From a virus, in the IMG/VR virus record IMGVR_UViG_3300017760_001627, positions 1 through 30,485 of that record: a stretch of DNA of 30,485 nucleotides; one strand, 5' to 3'. Made by a program: the position numbers and the translations under genes. The stretch's first letter is position 1; each line of letters starts with the position of its first letter. Under the pieces are notes generated by a model. It did not search any database and was not told the DNA's origin. It was given only the letters and a program-made list of their open reading frames with translations. This document shows, piece after piece, positions 15,732 through 23,704 of the stretch.

Positions 15732-17220
15732 AATAACAGTACTAGGTGGTGGAACAGCAGGTCTTGTATCTGCTCTTATTCTTAAAGCTAGATTTGATAA
15801 ATTACAAATAGAAATTGTTAAATCTGATAACATAGGTATCATAGGCGTAGGGGAAGGTTCTACTGAACACTGGAAAGAGTTTATGGATTTTATAGGTGTT
15901 CCTTTAAAAGAACTTCTATTAGAAACAGACGCAACATTTAAATATGGTATTATGTTTGAAGATTGGACTAAAGAACCATACTTTCACAACATCACAAACG
16001 AATTACACAAAGTTAGTTTAGGTCAATATTATGCTGGTTATGCTTATGCTACAATTAATAAACTTAAACCTGCTGAATATACTTCAGGTCATTGTTTTCA
16101 CAACGAAGTATTACCTGATTACATGCCACATCAATTTCATTTTAACACAAACAAATTAAATACCTTTTTACTAAAAAAATGTAAAGACTATGGTATTGAG
16201 GTACACACAGATGAGATTACAGATGTTGAAACAAACAATCATGGTATCAAAAGAATTAGAGGTGACAAAGGTTGGTACGAATCAGATTTTTATATTGATT
16301 GTACAGGATTTAAAAGATATTTAATATCTAAATTAGGTGCAAAATGGAATTCATACAAAGACTATCTGCCTATGAACGAGGCAATAGCCTTTCCTACTCC
16401 TGACACTAACGAGTATACGCCATACACACTTGCGAAGGCAATGTCTTCAGGTTGGATGTGGCGTATACCGACATATGGTCGTTGGGGTAATGGTTATGTT
16501 TTTGATAACAGATATATAAATGCTGAACAAGCACAAAAGGAATGTGAAGATTATTTAGGATTTAAAGTTAATATTGCAAAAAATATTAAGTTTGACGCAG
16601 GCACAGTAGATAGACCATGGATAAGTAATTGTGTTGCAATGGGTTTATGTGCTAGTTTTATAGAACCATTAGAGGCGTCATCAATAGGAACTTCTATTCA
16701 ACAATCTTTTTTATTAATGCACACTTTAATAAATTACAAACAAACAGATATAGATCAATACAATGAAAAAGTAAAACAAATTGTAGAAAATACTAGAGAC
16801 TTTGTTTTATTACACTATCTTGTAAAAAGAAATGATACTAAATTCTGGAAAGAACTTAAACTAAACTTACCTGATTCATTGAAACATAATTTAGAAAAAT
16901 GGTCAGATAGAATGCCTATAAGAGAAGATTTTAAAACAGACTATGTATTATTTGGTGCTCAAAACTTTGCAGTATTATTAAAAGAATTAGAATTAGCAAA
17001 TATAGACTCACTTAAAAGAGAATATGATATGTTAGTTGATCACAACAAAAAGGTTATCAAAGAAGAGGTTGAACATCATATTAGAACATTTAAAACTAAT
17101 CCTGAAAGAAGAAAGGCCTATATTATGGGTCACAAACAATACCTCAGAGAAATAAGAAGTGGTAAAGAAACACTGAATCAAACAATAGAATATTTAAAAA
17201 ATGAAAATAGCAATACTTAA
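15718..17220 (+). CDS. Flavin-dependent tryptophan halogenase-like protein 2
   Basis: A second full-length halogenase of 500 residues, clearly paralogous to its neighbour but diverged. I use the ATG at 15718 (MSVNKITVLGGGTAG); the frame also has an upstream ATG at 15667, but that would add 17 residues before the FAD fold, deep inside the previous gene. GGGTAG is at 10-15, GVGEGS at 43-48, Lys75 (DATFKYGI), WMWRIP at 246-251 and FIEPLEASS at 314-322; the catalytic set is complete. It overlaps halogenase 1 by 14 nt, the same overlap as between gp55 and halogenase 1. It overlaps gp47 by 20 nt. Substrate and partner reductase are unknown. Confidence 0.92.
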   Translation: MSVNKITVLGGGTAGLVSALILKARFDKLQIEIVKSDNIGIIGVGEGSTEHWKEFMDFIGVPLKELLLETDATFKYGIMFEDWTKEPYFHNITNELHKVSLGQYYAGYAYATINKLKPAEYTSGHCFHNEVLPDYMPHQFHFNTNKLNTFLLKKCKDYGIEVHTDEITDVETNNHGIKRIRGDKGWYESDFYIDCTGFKRYLISKLGAKWNSYKDYLPMNEAIAFPTPDTNEYTPYTLAKAMSSGWMWRIPTYGRWGNGYVFDNRYINAEQAQKECEDYLGFKVNIAKNIKFDAGTVDRPWISNCVAMGLCASFIEPLEASSIGTSIQQSFLLMHTLINYKQTDIDQYNEKVKQIVENTRDFVLLHYLVKRNDTKFWKELKLNLPDSLKHNLEKWSDRMPIREDFKTDYVLFGAQNFAVLLKELELANIDSLKREYDMLVDHNKKVIKEEVEHHIRTFKTNPERRKAYIMGHKQYLREIRSGKETLNQTIEYLKNENSNT

Positions 17221-18262
17221 CGACACTCACTTTGGTGTAAGAAATGATAGTGAAGCTTTCAGAAACTATCAGGTTGACTTTTATAGAGATCAATTTTTTC
17301 CTTACTTAAAAGAACACAATATAAAAACACTAATACATTTAGGTGATGTAGTTGATAGAAGAAAGTTTATCAATCATCAAACAGCTTCAATTTTTAGAAA
17401 AGAGTTTTTTGATGTATTATGGAAAGAAAAAATAGATACTCACATTATCATAGGTAACCATGACACATACTATAAAAATACAAATGAGGTAAATGCAGTA
17501 GAAAACTTATATACAAGTTTTGACGGCATAAATGAGCCATACATTTACACTAGACCTAAAGTTGTAGAGTTTGATGGTATACCTATTTTATTTTTACCTT
17601 GGATATGTGATGACAATAAAGAAGAGTCTTATGATATGATAAGAACAGCAAAAACAGATTTAGTGTTTGGGCATTTAGAAGTAAAAGGTATTGAAATGCA
17701 AAACGGAGTTATTAATCAATACGGCCATGAAAAATCAGAGTTTAAAAGATTTGAAAAAGTTGTATCAGGCCATTTTCATAAACATACAGATGATGGTCAC
17801 ATTTACTATTGTGGTGCTCAATACGAACAAACCTGGTCAGACTATAAAGACCCAAAAGGTTTTCATATTTTTGATACAGAAACAAGAGAGTTAGAAAGAA
17901 TAATTAATCCTAGAACAATACACAAAAAGATAATTTATGATGATTCTAAAAAAGATTATAATACATTAGATATTACAGAATATAATAAACACTTCATAAA
18001 ATTAGTTGTATTAAATAAGACAAATGAAGAGATGTTTGACAATTTTGTAGAAAAGTTGTATAATGATATAACGGTTTATGATTTAAATATTATAGAAGAT
18101 TACTCTGATATTAAGGCGTCCGTAAAAGATGATGTAATAGAAATGGGTGAAGATACACTTACATTCCTACATAACTATGTGGATCAATTAGAGACGGATG
18201 TAAGTAAACAAAAATTAAAAGAATATTTAAAATCTATATATGTCGAAGCAAGTGAGGTATAA
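17201..18262 (+). CDS. 47: Recombination endonuclease subunit gp47 (Mre11-like)
   Basis: gp47 is the nuclease subunit of the T4 gp46/gp47 complex, the phage counterpart of Mre11/Rad50 (SbcD/SbcC), which resects DNA ends for recombination-dependent replication. Of its 353 residues, the N-terminal part shows the calcineurin-like metallophosphoesterase motifs NDTH at 7-10, GDVVDRR at 48-54, GNHD at 85-88, then GHLEVKG and SGHFHKH further on. The length is close to T4 gp47 (339). It starts inside the end of halogenase 2. Its partner gp46 is separated from it by a co-chaperonin gene and two oxygenase genes. Confidence 0.95.
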   Translation: MKIAILNDTHFGVRNDSEAFRNYQVDFYRDQFFPYLKEHNIKTLIHLGDVVDRRKFINHQTASIFRKEFFDVLWKEKIDTHIIIGNHDTYYKNTNEVNAVENLYTSFDGINEPYIYTRPKVVEFDGIPILFLPWICDDNKEESYDMIRTAKTDLVFGHLEVKGIEMQNGVINQYGHEKSEFKRFEKVVSGHFHKHTDDGHIYYCGAQYEQTWSDYKDPKGFHIFDTETRELERIINPRTIHKKIIYDDSKKDYNTLDITEYNKHFIKLVVLNKTNEEMFDNFVEKLYNDITVYDLNIIEDYSDIKASVKDDVIEMGEDTLTFLHNYVDQLETDVSKQKLKEYLKSIYVEASEV

Positions 18263-18265
18263 AAT

Positions 18266-18556
18266 ATGACAATAAAATTTCAACCATTAAATAATTTAGT
18301 ATTGATTGATGTTGAACAAAAAACTGAAGATAAAACAAAAGGCGGTATAATTATGACTAACGTAGCAAAACCTGATGAAGGTATTGCTGTTGCAGTTGGT
18401 CTAGGCCTAAAAACAAGAACAGGTACACGAATACCTATGACGGTTAAAAAAGGTGACAAAGTTAAGTTTACTTATCTTCACGTTAGAGAAATTAAAGTTG
18501 ATAATAAAACTTATTACTTAACACCTGAAACAGAAATACAAGGTATAATAGAGTAA
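18266..18556 (+). CDS. GroES-like co-chaperonin (Cpn10)
   Basis: A 96-residue co-chaperonin that would cap host GroEL. The Cpn10 pattern is clear: FQPLNNLVLIDVEQKTEDKT at the start, a mobile-loop segment KTKGGIIMTN near 24-33, EGIAVAVGLG (about 39-48), VKKGDKVKFTYL and a C-terminal YYLTPETEIQGII. T4 uses the unrelated-looking gp31 for gp23 folding; here a recognisable GroES homologue could fill that role, which is an inference. A GAGGT ribosome site lies 7-8 nt before the ATG. The stop meets the next start as TAATG. Confidence 0.88.
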   Translation: MTIKFQPLNNLVLIDVEQKTEDKTKGGIIMTNVAKPDEGIAVAVGLGLKTRTGTRIPMTVKKGDKVKFTYLHVREIKVDNKTYYLTPETEIQGIIE

Positions 18557-19236
18557 TGCTTCCATCAAACAAATATGATATTCATCCTTTTGGTCCTTTA
18601 CTAGTAGAATTTGATATGCCAGAATCATTAACTGATTGGTTGTTAGAAGAGGCAAATAAAGTACGAGGTAAAGAAGAGTTGTCTGCTAATAAAGATTTAG
18701 CAGGTCAACTAAAAGGACAATATTATTTTAGTGACGAGGTAAGAGAAGAGTTTTTTAGAAAAGTTAATCCTGTATTCTCACAATATAGAAATATACATTG
18801 TGATTTTCATAAACTACCACAAAAAAAATTAGAGTGGTCAGCAAGAGTATTATGGGTAAATTTTATGAAACAACATGAAGCAAATCCTATGCACAATCAT
18901 GGTGATGATTATTCTTTTGTTTATTTTTTAAATGATGTAGATTTAAGCGAAGAATATAAAAATCACGTAGCAAGATCAAATCTACCAGGCAACGTAGGGT
19001 TCTTTTTTGGTGAACCATCAGCGCCTGATAAAAAATGGACAACTCAACAAAGATGGTTTCAACCTAAAAAGAATCTACTTATTATGTTTCCTGCTCTACT
19101 TCAACATTATGTAATACCATATCATACAGACGTTGAAAGAATAAGTGTATCAGGCAATATAAAAATTTTAAACAAAGAAAAATTACAATCTAAAGAAGGG
19201 GATGCTAAAGACAGACAGCATGAATTTTATTTTTAA
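18556..19236 (+). CDS. 2OG-Fe(II) oxygenase-like (PF13759-type)
   Basis: A 226-residue protein of the group often labelled 2OG-FeII_Oxy_5. The proximal metal motif reads HNHGDD at 113-118 followed by YSFVYFL, and the distal part is FPALLQHYVIPY at 178-189 with His184 and Arg195 (VERISVSGNI). Between them, VGFFFGEPSAP corresponds to the family stretch before the distal strand. The family places His-x-His or His-x-Asp at the iron site; His115 with Asp117 would also be possible here. It is TAATG-coupled on both sides. Substrate is unknown. Confidence 0.82.
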   Translation: MLPSNKYDIHPFGPLLVEFDMPESLTDWLLEEANKVRGKEELSANKDLAGQLKGQYYFSDEVREEFFRKVNPVFSQYRNIHCDFHKLPQKKLEWSARVLWVNFMKQHEANPMHNHGDDYSFVYFLNDVDLSEEYKNHVARSNLPGNVGFFFGEPSAPDKKWTTQQRWFQPKKNLLIMFPALLQHYVIPYHTDVERISVSGNIKILNKEKLQSKEGDAKDRQHEFYF

Positions 19237-19829
19237 TGCACAGAAAAATTGAAAAGAACTTCTGGTGGACTACACCTTTATGGCATGTAGTATTAAAAGA
19301 ATTTAAGACACACCCAACGAGAGTAAACTATAATGATGATTTATTTTCTTATGGGTTAGGGTTAAAAGAAAAAGATAAAGGTGTCAGAAAATCAAATGTT
19401 GGTGGTTGGCAAAGTGATTTACTAAATCCTAACGAAGAAATTAAACCTCTATGTGATGAAATATTTGATGTTTTAAAGACAATGGATTTAGGTATTAAAA
19501 AGATTGAGATACCTCAGATATGGATGAATATAAATCAAAGAGGTGATTGGAATATAATACACCAACATGGGCATTTTCACTTTTCAGGAATATACTATAT
19601 AAAATATCCTAAAGATTCAGGTAGAATAGGATTTAAAGACCCTCGACCTGCAGCCATGAGTAATGCTTTTTTTAATGAAAGATTTGATGGTAGTGAACTT
19701 AAAACAGTAGATACAATACAAGATGGCTCATTATTATTATGGCCTTCTTTCCTTGAACACTTTGTAGAACCTAGTAGAACAGATGAAGAAAGAATGTCTA
19801 TTAGTTTTGATATAATAGTTAAAGAATGA
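19236..19829 (+). CDS. 2OG-Fe(II) oxygenase-like (PF13759-type)
   Basis: A 197-residue protein of the same branch as its neighbour and the gene at 22062. It shows HQHGHFHFSGIYYI at 109-122, the usual SG(I/V)YY strand after the proximal ligands, GFKDPRP, then LLLWPSFLEHFVEPS at 166-180 with His175 and Arg186 (EERMSISFDI). This is the most typical member of the branch in the window. It meets gp46 through an ATGA overlap. Similar proteins are common in marine T4-like phages, without an established substrate. Confidence 0.87.
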   Translation: MHRKIEKNFWWTTPLWHVVLKEFKTHPTRVNYNDDLFSYGLGLKEKDKGVRKSNVGGWQSDLLNPNEEIKPLCDEIFDVLKTMDLGIKKIEIPQIWMNINQRGDWNIIHQHGHFHFSGIYYIKYPKDSGRIGFKDPRPAAMSNAFFNERFDGSELKTVDTIQDGSLLLWPSFLEHFVEPSRTDEERMSISFDIIVKE

Positions 19830-21535
19830 TATATTTTAAAAAGATTAGATGGAAGAACTTTCTTTCAACAGGTAATCAATTTATTGAAGTAGATTTGCAA
19901 AAGGCACCATCTACACTGATTGTTGGTGCAAACGGTTCAGGTAAATCAACATTACTAGACGCATTATGTTTTGGTTTATTTAATAGACCTTTTAGAGATA
20001 TTAAAAAAGAACAACTTGTAAATACAATAAATCAAAATGATTGTGAAATACAAATAGAACTTAAAATAGGCAATAATGAATACAAAATTATAAGAGGCAT
20101 TAAACCAAATGTATTTCAAATCTATAACAACAATGTTTTAATAAACCAAGACGCCTCTGCTGTAGATTATCAAAACACATTAGAGAACAATATTTTAAAA
20201 TGTAATTATCGTGCCTTTTGTCAAGTAGTAATTTTAGGTTCTTCTTCATACGAACCTTTTATGCACCTAAGAGCAAGATATAGAAGAGAAGTTGTAGAAG
20301 AAATATTAGACATAAGAGTTTTTACTTATATGGACTTATTGTTAAGAGCAAAACAAGGTGAGTTATCAAAATCAGTGCAAGATGTAAAAGTTAAATATAA
20401 CTTAATGACTGAAAAATATGATATGCAAAAGAAACACTTTGAACAAGTGCTTGATAGAGACAATACTGATTTAGAAGATAAAAGAAAACTAATTGCTGAT
20501 AACCATAAAGACAATCTAGTTTACAAAGATAAACTAGAAAAAATAAACGAAGAGATTATTAGCAAGAAACAAAAACTATGGCATAAAGATGAACATGATA
20601 AAAAGGCAACTCAATTTGCAAAACTAGAAGCAAAGATAGAAACAAATATTTCAAATCACAAAAAGACGCTAGAATTTTTTGAAAAAAATAATACTTGTCC
20701 TACTTGTACACAACAAATAGAAGAAGGCTTTAAAGCACAAAAATGTGAACACGAAAAAACAAAGATAGACAAACTAGAGTCTGGTTTAAAAGATTTACTA
20801 GGTGAAGTATCTAAAAACGAAACAAAAGTAAACGAACTAAATAAATTATCTGAAAAGTTAAGTGATTTAAATGTAGAGGTTGCGAAAATTAATACTTCTA
20901 TTGACGCTATTAATAGACAATCAAATAGATTAAATGATGAGATTGCAAAACTAGAAGTAGAGAAAAAGAACTCTGATAAGGTTGCTTTTGAATTAGAAGA
21001 TATTAAGAACGAATTAAAAGACATAGATGTACAAAAACAAAAGGTAGTAGAAGATAAAAAATATATTGATATTGCTAGAGAGATATTAAATGACACAGGT
21101 GTTAAAGCAAAAATTATTAAGAAGTATCTGCCTATAATGAATCAACTAATTAATAAATATTTACAATCTATGGATTTCTTTGTTAACTTTCATTTAGATG
21201 AAGAGTTTAACGAAACAATTAAGAGTAGATTTAGAGATACTTTTAATTATAATAGTTTTAGTGAAGGTGAAAAATTAAGAATAGACCTTGCATTATTATT
21301 TACATGGCGAACTATTGCAAAGATGAAAAATAGTACCAATACCAACTTACTAATTTTAGATGAGGTCTTTGACTCATCCTTGGATACAACAGGAACAGAT
21401 GACTTCTTTAAAATACTAAAACAACTTACAACAGAAAATACATTTATCATATCTCACAAAGGAGATATTATGTTTGATAAGTTTACTAATATAATAAAAT
21501 TTGAGAAATATAAAAACTTTACAAGGCTACTATGA
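19826..21535 (+). CDS. 46: Recombination endonuclease subunit gp46 (Rad50-like)
   Basis: gp46 is the ATPase subunit of the gp46/gp47 DNA-end-processing complex. The 569 residues include Walker A GANGSGKST at 34-42, a Q-loop region (CQVVILGSSSYEPF) near 132-145, two long coiled-coil arms (about 175-290 and 300-410), the zinc hook CPTC at 291-294, the signature FSEGEKLRIDLAL near 478-490 and Walker B LLILDEVFDSSLD shortly after. Length and order match T4 gp46 (560). ATGA overlaps connect it to the oxygenase upstream and peptide deformylase downstream. Confidence 0.96.
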   Translation: MIYFKKIRWKNFLSTGNQFIEVDLQKAPSTLIVGANGSGKSTLLDALCFGLFNRPFRDIKKEQLVNTINQNDCEIQIELKIGNNEYKIIRGIKPNVFQIYNNNVLINQDASAVDYQNTLENNILKCNYRAFCQVVILGSSSYEPFMHLRARYRREVVEEILDIRVFTYMDLLLRAKQGELSKSVQDVKVKYNLMTEKYDMQKKHFEQVLDRDNTDLEDKRKLIADNHKDNLVYKDKLEKINEEIISKKQKLWHKDEHDKKATQFAKLEAKIETNISNHKKTLEFFEKNNTCPTCTQQIEEGFKAQKCEHEKTKIDKLESGLKDLLGEVSKNETKVNELNKLSEKLSDLNVEVAKINTSIDAINRQSNRLNDEIAKLEVEKKNSDKVAFELEDIKNELKDIDVQKQKVVEDKKYIDIAREILNDTGVKAKIIKKYLPIMNQLINKYLQSMDFFVNFHLDEEFNETIKSRFRDTFNYNSFSEGEKLRIDLALLFTWRTIAKMKNSTNTNLLILDEVFDSSLDTTGTDDFFKILKQLTTENTFIISHKGDIMFDKFTNIIKFEKYKNFTRLL

Positions 21536-22089
21536 CATACGATTTAATACCACCTACTGATCCAAGAGTGTTATCATCTATTGCACCATTTGATGAAAAA
21601 ATCTTTAAAGAGCAAGAGAAGATCACAACTAAAGAATTTGCAGACAATATGTTTGAGACTATGAAAAAATATGGTGGTATAGGACTATCAGCAAATCAGT
21701 GTGGTAAACCATATAGAATGTTTGTAATGGGCGATCACCCTAATATAAAAGAGGGTAAAAAATGGGTTTGTTATAATCCAGAAATAAAAGGTTTCAGTAA
21801 AGAAACAATAAGATTTAAAGAAGGTTGTTTAACTTTTCCTTATTTGTTTTTAGATGTAGAAAGACCTAGAGCAGTATCAGTAGTTTACTATGATGAAAAC
21901 ATGAAAAAGGTTGAAGAGAATTTGACAGGTATGTCTGCTCGAATATACCAACATGAATTTGATCATATGCAAGGTATAGTTTTTACAGAAAAGACAAGTA
22001 AATTTAAATTACAATTTGCAATGAAAAAAAGAGACAACGTAGTTAAGAAAGTAAGAAGACAATGGCAACAGATAGCAAATCAAAAGTAA
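21532..22089 (+). CDS. def: Peptide deformylase
   Basis: Peptide deformylase removes the formyl group from N-terminal methionine of new proteins. All three metal/active-site motifs are present in this 185-residue protein: GIGLSANQ at 49-56 (usual GxGLAAxQ), EGCLTFP at 97-103 (usual EGCLS, with the metal Cys99) and QHEFDHMQG at 140-148 (HExxH). A basic C-terminal tail (MKKRDNVVKKVRRQ) follows the domain. Phage deformylases are known from marine cyanophages and tend to be short. Here the gene lies immediately after gp46 with an ATGA overlap and overlaps the following gene by 28 nt. Confidence 0.93.
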   Translation: MTYDLIPPTDPRVLSSIAPFDEKIFKEQEKITTKEFADNMFETMKKYGGIGLSANQCGKPYRMFVMGDHPNIKEGKKWVCYNPEIKGFSKETIRFKEGCLTFPYLFLDVERPRAVSVVYYDENMKKVEENLTGMSARIYQHEFDHMQGIVFTEKTSKFKLQFAMKKRDNVVKKVRRQWQQIANQK

Positions 22090-22685
22090 AAACAAAATCT
22101 ATATTTGCAACAGCAGCTAGATTTAATGAAAACAAAGATTTGGCAACTAGACTTCTTAATCCTAGTAAAGAACTATTAAGTAAATGTAAAGATCATAATA
22201 GTTATCCTTGTGGCAAAACAAGTTTCTTTGAAGAAGATAAAAATTTATTCTTAATAGAAGAAGAACCTTGGAAAGAATTTAGAAATTTTGTAGGTAACGA
22301 GTGTGTATCCTACTTAAATGAATGTGGCATAGATACAAAACAAGTTAAAATTATCGCTACAAATGCTTGGGTATCTGAAATGTATGAAGGTGGATCACAC
22401 CATCATCATGTACATCACCCTTATTGTCAAGTAAGTGGTAATTTTTATGTATATGCTGACGAAGGCTCTAGCCCTTTAACTTTTTATAAACCTGAAGTAT
22501 GGGGAGACATATGGCAAAGTATGCCAATAAAACAAAAGAATATATTAAATATAGATAAGGTAGAGTGTCCTGCAAGAACTGGTCTAAATGCAATGTGGCG
22601 ATCAGATGTAGTGCATAGTGTATTTCATAATAAAACTAAAAGCAGAATTGCAATTAGTTATAACTTGGTGGTAACAAATGTTTAA
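22062..22685 (+). CDS. 2OG-Fe(II) oxygenase-like with His-rich metal motif
   Basis: A 207-residue protein of the PF13759-like branch. The proximal segment is unusually His-rich: GGSHHHHVHHPYCQVSGNFYV at about 110-130, with the SG.FYV strand typical of the family. The distal part is SDVVHSVFHN at 181-190 with Arg195 (KSRIAISYNLV). The start at 22062 lies 28 nt inside the deformylase gene; no clearly better start is seen. Which His residues bind iron cannot be decided from sequence. It overlaps the next gene by 8 nt. Confidence 0.84.
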   Translation: MATDSKSKVKTKSIFATAARFNENKDLATRLLNPSKELLSKCKDHNSYPCGKTSFFEEDKNLFLIEEEPWKEFRNFVGNECVSYLNECGIDTKQVKIIATNAWVSEMYEGGSHHHHVHHPYCQVSGNFYVYADEGSSPLTFYKPEVWGDIWQSMPIKQKNILNIDKVECPARTGLNAMWRSDVVHSVFHNKTKSRIAISYNLVVTNV

Positions 22686-23292
22686 TAAAGAATTAACCGT
22701 AAAACAATTAGACTTACCTGAATATAAACAGGAACTTGATTCAGCAGTAAATTATTTAAATAGTTTAAGTAAATACTCTGCTGTAAAAACAAAATTCAAC
22801 AAGAAAGAACAATGGCAAGCAATATCTATTAGAGGATATAGTGACGAGGTAGAAGATATTTTAAAACCAGGTGTTCTAAAAACTGAAGGCACAGACAAAG
22901 GTTTAAGGTGGACTCACTTATATGAGCAAAGTGAATTACTACCTATCAAAGAAATATTATGTCATATACCTGCTGAGTTTGAAAGAGTAAGAGTAATGAG
23001 ATTAAAATCAGGAACTAAAATATCTAAACATACAGATAAGATAGACAAATCAATTAAAGAAGGCAAATTAGTAAGACTTCATGTTCCTTTAAAAACAGGA
23101 CCAAAAGTAAATATGACATTGTGGAAAGGTAAAACACCACATAGTTATAATTTAGAAAAAGGTAAATATTACTATGTTGATGTATCTAAACCTCATGCTG
23201 TTGACAATTCTGAGGATTATGATAGACTACATTTAGTTATAGATTGTTATATGAATCCAAGGTTAGAAAATGTTATTAGCGCAAAAGTCTGA
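22678..23292 (+). CDS. Aspartyl/asparaginyl beta-hydroxylase-like protein
   Basis: A 204-residue protein that looks like the aspartyl/asparaginyl beta-hydroxylase branch (PF05118) of 2OG-Fe(II) enzymes. The segment ERVRVMRLKSGTKISKHTDK (102-121) contains HTD at 118-120, followed by VRLHVPLKTGP, then a strand KGKYYYVDVSKPHAVDNSE with His173 and DYDRLHLVIDCY with Arg183. This order (R-H-P strand, then H..N....R) is typical for that family. Its substrate could be a protein side chain, but no evidence here identifies it. It overlaps the GNAT-like gene by 23 nt. Confidence 0.85.
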   Translation: MFNKELTVKQLDLPEYKQELDSAVNYLNSLSKYSAVKTKFNKKEQWQAISIRGYSDEVEDILKPGVLKTEGTDKGLRWTHLYEQSELLPIKEILCHIPAEFERVRVMRLKSGTKISKHTDKIDKSIKEGKLVRLHVPLKTGPKVNMTLWKGKTPHSYNLEKGKYYYVDVSKPHAVDNSEDYDRLHLVIDCYMNPRLENVISAKV

Positions 23293-23704
23293 TTTTCAAA
23301 AAATAAAAGAAATTTTCTATAAACATAAGAAATGGTTTCCTCATGTAAGAACAGATTACATGAAAAGAATGATTGATAAACAACAAATCATTTATGAGGA
23401 TTGCGTAATTATAACTTTTCATCATTGTAAAAGACAACAGAAAATAGGTGATGTTAATTTAAGAAAAGGTGACACCGTATTACATCAAATAGCAAGTGAG
23501 TATCCAGGTGATGGTAATGCTCGATCTATAATGAGAGCTTTCTTCGAATGGTGTCCTAGAGATGTTTATTTATCAGTAAGATCAGACAACTTGACAGCGT
23601 GTGGATTTTATGATAGCATAGGAATGAAGAAAGTGGGGAAAACAAGTTGGGCAAAAGGCACACTCCCTGGTTTAGTTTATGTCAAACGCAAAAACAGTAG
23701 TTAG
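23270..23704 (+). CDS. GNAT-like N-acetyltransferase
   Basis: A 144-residue protein with the pattern of the GNAT fold: an N-terminal helix-rich part (FQKIKEIFYKHKKWFPHVR), strands IIYEDCVIITFH, a possible acetyl-CoA loop PGDGNARSIMRAFF near 83-96, and the C-terminal YLSVRSDNLTACGFYDSIGMKKVGK, where N..A..FY...GM is the classic GNAT end motif. The short length and degenerate loop mean activity is not certain. It overlaps the methyltransferase gene by 26 nt, so the pair is probably co-translated. The acceptor could be a protein, a metabolite or a DNA base amine; sequence does not tell. Confidence 0.75.
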   Translation: MLLAQKSDFQKIKEIFYKHKKWFPHVRTDYMKRMIDKQQIIYEDCVIITFHHCKRQQKIGDVNLRKGDTVLHQIASEYPGDGNARSIMRAFFEWCPRDVYLSVRSDNLTACGFYDSIGMKKVGKTSWAKGTLPGLVYVKRKNSS

